From: Harmothoe impar
Lineage: Eukaryota > Annelida > Polychaeta > Phyllodocida > Polynoidae
DNA length: 64,000 nt
Direction: 5' to 3'
Assembly (NCBI GenBank): GCA_947462335.1
Contig: OX381704.1
Location: 41,048,942 to 41,112,941, forward strand
The translations under genes and the position numbers were made by a program. Positions 28,434 to 40,400 of this stretch are shown one piece after another. The notes below the pieces were generated by a model. It saw only the letters and a program-made list of their open reading frames with translations. It did not search any database and had not been told where the DNA came from. Positions within the stretch are counted from its first letter, which is position 1. Each line of letters opens with the position of its first letter.

Positions 28434-29639
28434 TAACACGTCCAGCTATAGGCAGCGGTCCAACGTATCTTGCCATTTATGTCTCGTCCACCCGGCATAG
28501 TCCAGTAGGTCACATATGGAGAATAAACATCTACCGGCACCTTAAATTCTCGTGTATAAGCCGCGGCTTGTACGTGAGTCAGACTCATGCAGCACTAAGT
28601 TGATACCAAACTTGCTTATGAATATATATATATATATGTATTTATATAGGATGTTGCTTATACAAAGGTTTTTATACGTACCGTTATACGTACAGAACAG
28701 TACTAAATTAGCAAATGTTCAGACCCCCTGTGTGGCTTGCAGGATTTATCAAAGTTAAGGTTGTGGCGTATACGCGAGTTACGCGAAAATTGACGGTATA
28801 AGCTTTCACCTATATCGATGTGACCTACAATCTCCCTATACTACAAAATGTATTACTATCATTAGCAGTATGGCATGGCAGGATACGACAAATTCGATCC
28901 CTCAATATTGACAGCTCAGCAAATATGCTACCTGTGCCACGCCTACCTGGGCCGCCGACAACAGGCTAGCTAGTGATCAGTAATCGACCTTGCATTAATG
29001 AGCCATAGGATGAGGAGGGGTGTGTTTGGGGGGGGGGGGGGGGAGTGGCCTGAGGCACTGGGGATGCCAACACACAGGAGGGAGTGACAGATCACGGTCA
29101 GCGTCCCCGGCCCGGGGTAGGTGTGTATCGATCTGACAGCCATGTCAGAACCCTAACTGCACTGACACAACCCGCTCAGCACCTAGTGACATGATGGCTG
29201 TCAGTCCGTCCTTCTGTCACCCCTTTCTGACAGCAACAAAGAGGCAATATCCTACTGTCAAATGCTACGGCTGATGTCTCTGATGCGATGGCGTAGGTAA
29301 ACTATGACGTAACTAAACCATGACGTAGACCGGCGGTGTTTGACTGTATGATAGGCTGCAATGCATAACACTCCCTTATGTAGGGTATTCCTAATATATT
29401 GATGGGAACGCTGCTACCGCTATAGTAACTTAAGTAAGGTTGTGGTGAGGCATGTCTACACCTGTCAGTGAACTGTAGGCTGAAGGAGTCAGGTAACGAC
29501 ACCACCATGCAAGGCGCCAATAGTGTGGCAAGAAGATAAGCTAGCTTAGTATTAGGGCCTTTACAATGAGCTGCATTCAAATTCACTTACGACATGCATG
29601 TAAGGACTTGTAACACGTACCATAACATAGCTCTAGGAT
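28434..29639. other. Intergenic with a degenerate GTATAAGCCGCGG-type repeat
   Basis: About 28,545-28,575 contains TCGTGTATAAGCCGCGGC, and about 28,765-28,800 contains TATACGCGAGTTACGCG with ATTGACGGTATAAGC, words typical of a widespread short repeat family. A G16 run lies near 29,030. No gene seen. Confidence 0.45.
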
Positions 29640-30130
29640 GTAGCGTCCATAGAGCACGGAGCATTGCTGGGTAGCACTACTAGCAGGCAGGACACTGATG
29701 GTACATGCAGCAGCAGCAGACACAACCGGCGACGGCGTTCCTGAATGTCGTCTGCCCGGCCTTCTCACGCATTGTTCTCTTCCGGTCGTTGAACTAATGT
29801 CGTCTGTGGAGTGTTGTTCTGTGCCCCTCTTTCCGGTAGCGTCCCAGAGTGCTGTCAGCGGCCCCCAGTTGCCCCTGCTGCCCCGACCCTACACTGACCG
29901 ACTGACTGAGGATGCCGGCCACCCCTGGCTGAAGCATCAGCAGCAGTAGCAGTAGCAGCAGCGGCGACTCAGCCCAGCTGCATTATTTATGTCCGTTCCC
30001 ATCCAAACCCCCACCCCGGCGTTCACGAACGACCCCGCGAACGACGCCCACGTCTCGCCGCGTGCGAATGCCGGCTGCTGTAGACGCCCTGAGCACACCT
30101 CAACGGTCCATGCACTCAGTCCCAATCGGA
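29640..30130. other. GC- and CpG-rich patch with CAG repeats
   Basis: The base composition differs clearly from the surrounding AT-rich DNA, with CpG-containing words and CAG/CAGTAG repeats near 29,935-29,965. Open frames exist on both strands but none resembles a known protein. It could be a promoter or first exon of an unrecognised gene. Confidence 0.35.
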
Positions 30131-31400
30131 TACCATTGAAATATTAAAACATGAAAGCAGATGGGTACTTTTTGGGCTTTCAGTATTGAAAGGAGCGATA
30201 TCTGTTCAGAGGTTATGTTGCCTTATTAATATTACAATAGTTATTGTGGAAATTTAAAAGGGGTAACATTTTCTATGTATTGCTTTTAAACGGGGTCATT
30301 AAGGGGCCAAAAAGTACTTAGGTTCAAAAAATACCAGTTGTTTCCTGTAAACCCAAAATGCGCGCTTAAATTCTCGAGGAAAGGGGGTGCCTTTTCCCCC
30401 GGGATTGCACCAAAAGCCGGACCAAAGGGGGCGTTTTTGAAATCCCGTAACGTAATTGGTGTCGTATTAATATTGAGTGATGGGACCCGGTCAGCATATT
30501 TTATATTTCTAAAATAAAAGGGACAGACCTATCAGCCTGTCCCTTACTGGACTTACTGTTCCTATTGTGCAAGCACCACTGATGCTATGCGATGCTATAA
30601 AATGAGTTATAATGCAAAATTGTAGACGTTTTTGCAGTCTTTTGGACATGACCCAGACTAGCTATAGCTTGCAGCGACCTGCACCAAGCAGATAGCGTGC
30701 ATGCACGTGCTTCTACTGGCAGCACGCACCTGTAGGCAGCACGTCTAGAGGCCATCCCTCATGACCCCATACTGTGCCCACATGCCACGCCCCTTAATGG
30801 TATCTCCCCATCGTTGACCCGTATAATGTAGGTGACGGTACAATAACAACGTGCATGCATATCACCCGACCAGTTGCACATTGGTGTCTCCCAAAGGTAA
30901 CCAGAAAGTACTAAATATGTGTTAATATATTATCATGGAAAACGTTCTTTTTGCATTCCAAATAATATGGCCAATTAGCAGCAAAGATGGAATGATGCTG
31001 TACAGCACAGCCAAAAATAATTTTATAATTTCAAGAAACTCTTGAAATAAGAAAATTATTTTTGGCCGTGAGACTACTGTATTCTACATTTAAAAAAATA
31101 AAATAAATCCTAAAGCATTTATGTATTTTGCTCTTTCTTACAATCTGGCGCCCCCGGTGGCCAAAACCAAAACTTAAATTCCCCTGCGGTTGGATCTTTT
31201 CCCTTACCTGGTCACATATATGGTGAGGCTTGTATTATATTGGCACCAAAACTGTACCCTTTTCTAATACTGATAAATCATGGATGATAATTATCTTTTT
31301 TAATACAGGGCCTTACTCCCTGCTAGTTCCTTAGTTATTTCCTATTTAACTTTGATTAGCTAATCAAGAAAACGAATCCAATAAATGAAGTTCATTCATT
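30131..31400. other. Intergenic, one short hairpin
   Basis: No gene recognised. A hairpin at 31,010-31,066 has about 26-bp arms (GCCAAAAATAATTTT core, two mismatches) and a 5-nt loop. Confidence 0.5.
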
Positions 31401-31402
31401 AA

Positions 31403-31408
31403 GTTTAT
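31403..31408 (-). terminator. Polyadenylation signal of the Cys-repeat gene
   Basis: AATAAA on the minus strand, about 26 nt past the stop codon at 31,434. Confidence 0.55.
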
Positions 31409-31433
31409 TTCTGCTCAGTTTCTGTAAACTAGC

Positions 31434-34400
31434 TTAGCAGGCAATAGACCCTGGGAGTGTGAGTTTCCCTCCAATGCAGCGAATTGGTCCTGGGCTGGCG
31501 GCTGGGCAGTAGTGGTTTCGCGGACACACAATGGCCCCTCGGCTGCTGCTGGCAAGTGGACAGAAGTAACCAGCGGGGCAGTCTCCAGTTGGTCTTGATG
31601 CTCCAGGGTACTCGCAGTACTTGCCCTCAGGGCATGGTGTGCAAGCTTCAAAGCCATGACGACCCTTCTGAGGGTTGAAAGTACCAGCTGGACAAGCGTT
31701 ACACTTTTGATTGTGGAAGTAAGACCCCGCAGCACACTCATTGGGCACTGCAAATTATGCCAGCACTCATAAATGTTAAACATAATTGATGAACAGTTGA
31801 TGAAAGTGGATGTTTTCGACCATGCATGATGATAGAATAACAGCTCAGATAATCGAGTATATACTTCATACAATAGAAAACATGTTTCACAAGAACACTA
31901 TTAAGTAATAATTAAAATAGTGGGAAGTAATAGGAAATAGAAAGGCAAACTGCTGTGGTGATTACCATTGCTATTGCAGTGACCAGAACTAGTTGATCCT
32001 GGATATGACCTTCTCCCAGAAGGACATGGATCAGGAATGCCACACCTATTTCCACAGTAGTGATCCTTGGGGCACAGGTGTTGATTGGGATGATCACTAC
32101 CACCAGGACAATAATATCCAGCCTGACAGTCACCCGATGGCTGTATGTTCGCCTGTCTGCTACAGTAACGGCCTGCAGGGCACTCGGTACAAGCAGCCGA
32201 GTCTGCTACAGTTGATTTATACGTGCCAGGAAGGCATGGTATGCATTGGCCCTCAGCAATATAATACCCTTTGGGACATGGTGATCCTTAGAAAGAGAAA
32301 ATGTGTTATTTTGAATCTCAACCAACAGATTCGGTGGTAAAGAAATTTATACAAAACGTTACATTAGACCTAGTTATATGCTCTGTAGATCTCGTGGAGA
32401 TAATTCAACTAGTTCTCAATATAATGATATATATAACATTTATAAATTGGCCTCGAGGAGGTTGCCTAGAAAATACATCTCATTGTTAAATGATAGGATA
32501 TGAATATATCACATAATGTATGGGGCCGTCCATAAATTACGTCACACTGGAGGGGGTGGGTGGGTGTTGGTCAGAGTGTGACAAAGTGTGACATGGGGGT
32601 GGGGGGGTGTCAAGCCCAGTGTGATGTCACACTTTGGAAAATACAAATAAAACCTATTTTATAACGTAAAGCTTTAATAGAACAGTTAGGGCCTTAGGTT
32701 AAGTTTGTTGCAGATTGGAGATTCAATGAGCTAATTTTATTGGCTTCAATTAGTGTCAATTCTGGAGTAAGTCAGCCACCATGTTTACATGTCATAGAAG
32801 CCTGTGTTATTTGTGTCTCAATCACAATCCAGGCGTACATCCATCTGGTAGTTTGTAAGCACCATCCATTGTCTAAAACATAACAGCCTGCATCCCTTGG
32901 AAATTTTTTCGAAGGTATATCATTATCGATAACCATTGGACCTGTGACTTTGCATGTCCTAATGTACACAATAAGCTATCCAAAATAATGTGCAAGGAAT
33001 GTTGATTGTAATTGGCATCCAATCAGTTAGTCACTTCAGATACAAAGACATGTGTTACTGGTCTCCTAAAACTTGAGAAGTCACAGGATAACAGCAGCAC
33101 ACCTGTTGTTCCTGTCAACACTGTTAGGGATCCATGAATTGAGGATCGCTGAGCCATAACATTTATACTAGGGTGGAATGTCATAGACTTTAGATTGATA
33201 GATTACTACTAAGAGAGTGGTCATTATTCATCCCCTTTTAGAGGTCTCAAGGCGGGGGGAAGATTTCCGCGTGTGCGTACGAAAATCTACCTACCCCCCC
33301 CACCGTTGTTCAATAATGACCACTCACTACCTACCCCCCCACCGTTGTTCAATAATGACCACTCACTAAACTCATGAATACTCGTGTGAATATGTTATTG
33401 TCACTTTGGACAGCGTTCTAGTGAATATATGCTATTACAGCAAAATCGATCACCACCCATTTAGAAAGACTTGCATAATTTGACTGATGGCTCTGTCTCA
33501 CAAGATTGGGCCAATGTGAAAGTCTGGGTGCACTCTTTGGATGTAATGTTTGACCAGCGTGATAGAAATCCATTTAACCCTTTGAGGGCGGCCGTACATT
33601 GATACTGTTAGCTGGGAGGATGAGACTTTTTGCAGATGTTCTCCCTAAGGACGAGCCTATGCTAAATCCCATAGAGTTATGATGACTATAGTCGATGCTC
33701 GCCCTGCCATAGCATCAACTATAGTCGATGCTCGCCCAGCCATGGCATCAACTATAGTTGATGCTCGCCCACAAAGGGTTAAGTAACAATTAAACTGTAA
33801 TAAACCTTTTTGAACAAACACTTGGTTAAGAATATATTCAACACGTGATATTCTATTGCTTAGCCCAATCATAAGGCATGTATGATCTTCTATAATAGAA
33901 CTCTGATACGATACCTTACTTATGCATGGGGGGGGGGTGTCTGCGCACTTGTGACATAATTTTCTAGAGGGTGTTGGCTGATGTGTAACAAAGTGTGACA
34001 GGGGGGTGGGTGGGTCTTGAAAGTGGCCCAAATTAGTGTGACGTCATTTATGGATGGCCCCTATGGGAATAGATCTAATACAATCAGAATGGATCTCGTG
34101 GAGCTACACCTTCATCTAGTTACTAAAATATCAATTATCAAGGGGGTGAACACCAAAGGATGGACCTGAAAAACACGGCAATAAAGCAATGAGGTTTATC
34201 TCAAAAAAAAGAAAAAAGATTGCAAAATGTTATCCCTTATGCAGTAACAGATATTCATATGTACACTTACTGAGAACTGACTTACTTATTTTCTTGCATT
34301 CATACATAGTTGTTGATCCTTGGACAGACGTGGATCCAGCCGGACATGCAATTGGCGCTTCTGACCCAACAAGACAGAAATGTCCAACGGGGCAAATGGT

Positions 34401-37400
34401 ATGCGTCCTCGTTCCACTTCTAGATGGGCAGTAGAATCCAGGTGCACAAAAGCCTGTTGGTGCCGCGAGACCTGTCCCTTTGCAGTACTTCCCTGCTTCA
34501 CATTGCAAGCAGACCTGAAGGACACCTTTGCCTTTGCTCCATCCTGGTTGGTAAGTACCTTCAGGACATGGGGCACAGTTTTGGCCATTGGTATAATAAC
34601 CTGGACCACAATCCTTTTCCGCTGTAAAACAAGTTCAGGATTGTTAACAGCTGAATAACTGTAGCAGTGAGGCAAATTAAAATGTCATTAGTATGATATC
34701 TCGATTTTCAACCAAGGGCATTGCGAAAATACAAAGAAATCAGAAAATACAGAGCAACTGGAGAATGTAAAATATTGACCTTAGGTTAAATATCCCACAT
34801 AGATAGATGGAATTGATACTTACCAATATTGCAGTCAGAACTTTGATATGAGCCTTCTAATGAAACCTTGCCATCAGGACATTTAATTGGAGTTCCAGAT
34901 CCAGCAGGGCAATAATTGTTCTCTGGGCAGACTCTACTTGTTGGGTGAGTGCTTCCCTGAGGACAGTAGTAACGTGCAGAACAGGTTCCAGTTACAGCAG
35001 TCGCTCTAGGATGCATGCAATACTTGCCGGCATCACAATGCAGGCATGCTGTGCCAGTTGTTGATGGTGGGAGGTAGGTTCCCTTTGGGCAATCAGCACA
35101 GGAGGTTCCATTGATGTATGTGCCATCCGGGCAGGTTACAGCAGCAACTGTAATAATATTTAAATAAGCTCTGGAATAATATGGTTCAAATCTGTGTCAT
35201 CAAACTACAGATGCATGATATGTATACATTGTATACATATATCTCGAAAGTAATTAATCAGTTATTTACTCCAGCCTACCTGCATTGCATTCAGCTTGTG
35301 ATCTTGCACCGGGATCAGAATTAGTAGCGCCAGGGCATGGGATAGGTGTTGGGCTAGTGCTATTAGCAGGACAGTAGAAGTCCTTTGGACATTGGCGTGC
35401 AGTCTCACTTGTAGACAGCATGGGACAATAGTATCCTGCAGTAACACAGCGGCCGGTGGGAGAAGCCAGTCCTGGTGTAGCACAGTAGTAACCAATAGGA
35501 CACCACTGACAGATGTTAACATCTCTTCCATGTGCAAAAGATGGTTGATAACGGCCTGCTGGGCAAGGTTCACATCTTCTGTTCCTGTTACTATTGTAGA
35601 GTAACCAATACTGCCCAGGTGGGCAATTGGAGCTGTCTGAAATGAGAACAGAATATGAAATGTAAATATAGCTTTTGAAAAGGCTATTACTAATTCTTAT
35701 GATTGTTCTCTTAGTGAAACTGTAGAGACATTTGTGATTGGTGATATAGAACCTACCTGGTGCTGTGCAGGCGGAGGCTCCAACTGAACCAGGATCAGAG
35801 AAATAGCCTGTTGGACAGCGTTTAGGGGCTATGCTACCCTGGATGCAGTAAAAGTTCGGTGGACAGTACACACTTTTTGCACTTGTACTGCCCTGAGGAC
35901 AGTAGTACCCTGCATCACACCGGCCATCACTAGCTGCCAGGCCTTCTCTAGAGCAGTAGGAACCAGCGGGACATGACTGACACAGGGTGGGGTTCTCACC
36001 CAACGTCTCCGCAGACTGGTATGTGCCAATCGGACATGGTCTGCAGCTGTAACCATCAGCATAGTGCCCTGGGGTACAAACTGCTATTGCCGGCCGTTCT
36101 GGAAATGAATCCATATGACTTAGCTATACCTATTGGACTCACAAAGCCTAATCATCGTACAGGTGGTAGTTGTTGAAAATGATATATGTTCTCCCAAGTA
36201 TGGGCGAAATAGACACCAGTAAAAAGGAGGAAAAATGCAATTTTGGAACTATCCTCATCTTTTCAATGCGATTCCCAATTTGCAATATATAAACACACAT
36301 TTGATTATTGGTTGATAGATATTTAATCACATAATACTGCTTAGGCTATATCATGATTAGGGAGTCACAGGCATTGGTTAGCCAAGCGGATGTGATTTCC
36401 ATCACAAATGACTCAGTGTCAGGGTGATTAAGTAATTGGCTTGATTGATTGAAAGATTGAAGGTACAAATAATTTCAGGGACAATGAATTGTTTGCCGGG
36501 ATTGTTTGTCAATTCTGAGAGCAGAAACGTATTCCTGGTTCAAAACCACCTTCAAATCATGTGCTACACAAGTCTGTAATTATACATTTCACACAAGCAG
36601 GTGGCTGTGGGTGAGCATCGCCAGGGTGCTAGGTCCCACGAGGTCCACAAGTCAAATCAATCACAGTGTAAACAGAGGCGATACCCACGGTTCCATGTTC
36701 CTCACCCAAATTCCGTATATCTTAGTTTGGCGTGTTGCGTCTAGCATCAATTGCCACATGGTGCAACCTGTCTCTTCAGACATCATGCTATGCTGTGCTA
36801 GGTGATTGATCTGTTATGCTCCGACCTGTCTCCATCAGATAGTCTTAAAGGTGGTAGTCTTATCATATTCCTATTGTATATCCTATCCCATACGTCTTCC
36901 CTAACTTTTAAAATTATTGGCAGTGTCATAGTCTATAAGATGAGCACATGCAGTGCAATACTTTTTACTGCAGGTCGACAATAAAACTCCCTATGCATGG
37001 CTCAGTGCTTTCCCTATTAGCTTAGTTCCCAGTATGCTCACATGGGGGGGGGGCCAGTTCTGGAGTCAGTGAGGTGAGTAAGCAACATTGTTTTCTATCT
37101 CAAATCATGCATTTATAGACAAATATATTTAACATTAAGCACTGCATATCAGCTAAAATAATAACAAAACCTTTGACATTAAAATTATATCCATTTAGAA
37201 GAAAAGGTTTGGGAAGTCTATTACCTGATATACCATGTTTAAAAAGGGTCTTACTTTTTGGGTTAACATGGAATGATCTTAATTTTACTGCGAACCTGTG
37301 CATAACTCTGAGTCAATAATCAAATATTATCACCCCCTCCTGTTTTGCTGGGTAGGTGTAGGCTACTGGAAACACATACTTTCTGTCGGCCTGTATGGTA

Positions 37401-40400
37401 AGGCGTGATTTAACTAACCTGTAGTAGGCTCTGCTGTACTTTCTGGCACTGTGAAATGAATAGAAAAGCTGTGTAAAAAAGTAGTCTCTGTTGTCCTTGT
37501 TGTAAGAGCAATAATATTAATGTAATCACAATAGTGGTTCTACACATATAATAGAGCTCGATACACACTTTTTCATATCATTTGGTTATATATCTGGAGG
37601 CATCCTAAACGGCACTGCTGAGTATGCCATCTCATCCCTATATCAGACCCGTTCTGTTAGCTGGGTTAAGTCCCTGGCCAAGTTACCTGAAACACTTTCT
37701 CATGATGTTGGGGTATGTAAAGCATTGTTCAACTGACCTGTAGTAGCATCTGCAGTACTTTCTGGAACTGTAAGCAGAAAATAGCAAAATGATAGTCATT
37801 GTAGTCTAAGTATAAGGGACTATATGTACGCACTTTAATGGATTATTTGGTTATATTACTGGGATATATTCTGGACTGCTGCTACACTGAAAACGTAGAG
37901 GCAGGAGCCTAGTCATTATGACGACCTAGGTTGTCATAATGAATAGTGGCAGGTGCTCTAGAGAATGGTATACGAATATAGTCTCTAATTAGTTAACCTC
38001 TTAATGGGAGGCATCCCTTTCACATATTTGGCGTACTCTTGAATGAACTAAGTACACTGAAAATCTCAGGGTCGTCATTTTGACAATACCAAAACTGACA
38101 ACTTTAGGTAGTCAAAGTGACCACCTTAGGTCGTCATTGTGACTACCCATCTGAGCCATTCAGACCAAAGTTGTCATAATGACGACCTTAGGTAGTCACA
38201 ATAATTGGGTAGTCAGAATGACTACCTTAATGTTGTTAATTTAGGTATTGTCCATTTGAAGACCTAAAGTCATCAGTAATGACAACTCTCAAATCCTAGG
38301 TTGTCCCAATGTCTACCCTATGCTACATAATTCTATTCCTCACTTGCTACTTATGGCACACCACTGCCACCTGGTTTTAATATCTGCATAACTATATCTG
38401 TCATGAGATATACACTGGTGACAGGGAGCAGAGTGATCTCCATACCTTTGGGGCCATCATTCTTACCCATTGGCAACTTATTTATAACAAGTAATGCTAC
38501 TTAGTTCAAGCAAGACTACACCAAATATGTGAAAAGGATGCCTCTCATTAAGAAGTGAACTAATTAGAGACTATATTCATACACCATTCTCCACTCCATC
38601 TGCCATTATTCATTATGACTACCTATGTTGTCATAATGACTAGGCTCCTTGCTCTGGGTTTTCAGTGTAGTATTACTTATTATAAATAAGTTGCCAATGG
38701 GTGAGAATGATGGCCACAAAGGTATAGAGACCACTCTGCTCCCTGTCACCAGTTTATGGCTTGAATGGAAAAGTTATGTAGATATTAACACTAGGTGGCA
38801 AGTCTGTGTCATGCATATTTAATGTGCTATACATATTAACTAGCACTGGGTAGTCATTGGAACAACCTAGGACTTGAGAGTTGTCATTACTGATGACTTT
38901 AGGTCTTCAAATCTACAATACCTAAAACAACAACCTTAAGGTAGTCATTCTGATACCCAATCAATGTGACTACCTAAAGTAGTCATTATGACAACTTTTT
39001 CTGAATAGTAGTCACAATGACGACCAAAGGTCGTCACCTTGACTACATTATGTTGTAAATTTTGGTATTGCCCAAATGACGACCCTGAGGTTTTCAGTGT
39101 ATTATTAGGATTGACTATTATATGCCTAGATCATATCTCATTTGCATTCCAAAAGACATCTTTCTAAAGATGACATCTCATCCCCGTATTTCTTTAGTTG
39201 GCCAGGACCCCTCTCGTGGCTTTTTTTGTATGGTTTCTCCATGCACGTTAATGGGTTATAAGATGTTGAGATATGACACACAGTCTTATACCGTTGGGAG
39301 GAAACTTCTCCATGTATACATGTACTTGAGAAAGACCGTTGAAACATACGTTTTTTATTTCATGGTGAATACGGCACTCCCATTGACTTAACCAAGGAAG
39401 GCCATATTTAACACCCCCCGTGAAATAACCCTCGCCCGTATTTCACGGCCTTTAAAATCATTAAAACTGATGATAAAAGCACTATAAAATAGCTTTTTCA
39501 GACCAATGACAAATATGGTTAGTTGTGACGTGAAATAAACACAAAGGAGCACTCGTATAGTTCCCCACTGAGGGTTATTTCACGAGGCGGAGTCGAGTGA
39601 AATAACCCTCAGTGGGGAACTATACTTGTGAACCTTTGTCTATTCATTCAACAATGAAAGTGTGCAACCGTTATCTGCAGTACCTAACGTTATCTGCAGT
39701 ACGTGTACTACACATGTAGCGACAGGACTGTGTAAGCTTACCGCTACTAGTGGTGCCATCTTCACTTGCTTCGTAAGACTTTTAAGATAGTCTAAGATAG
39801 TTTAAGATAGGATTAAGATTGCGCTCTGTACGTTTATCCGCGCACCTATAGGAGAGCTGTCACGGTGCGTATTTGATATTGTCTGTGGATCTATGGAGAC
39901 ACACTAACAGGCTTGCTCGCAACTGTCTGGGGAAGTGAGAGATCTGACGTCGTAAACATGCAATTAGGTACCACGGGTAGTTTGAAGAAACCCTTCCCTG
40001 AACAAAATTGTTATACTGGTTAGGAAGCTGATAAAGAATGCTGAAGAATGATGGTAACTATGTTAAGATCCGCTCAGTAGTTAATTTTATATGAATTTTC
40101 GAAAAATAAAAGTTTCAGCCATTTAGCATATTTCATTTTCAATAGCCAATGGGCCAATTTCAGAGTGATATTACACTTATTTTGATGACAATTCGCAGTT
40201 GAAAAATGATATTTCCCAATCAACTATATATGGACATTGCATAAATATCTTCAGAATATGTTCAGACATGTTTGTATTGAAATAGTGTACCCTCTAACAT
40301 GGCAGAAATACCAATCCCTTGCCACTGAAAATGGCCATTCTGCCATTTTGACCCCATACCTAGTTCAAGGAATACATACTTGAGGACTTTGCTATTACAT

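Larger units (their letters stand above)
32522..34061. mobile_element. Transposon filling an intron of the Cys-repeat gene
   Basis: The ends GGGGCCGTCCATAAATTACG and, inverted, GGGGCCATCCATAAATGACG face each other 1.5 kb apart, with TAT on both flanks. It lies wholly in the intron between the exons at 34,286 and 32,286. A piggyBac-like MITE is nested inside. Boundaries could also be two separate solo ends of one family. Confidence 0.55.
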
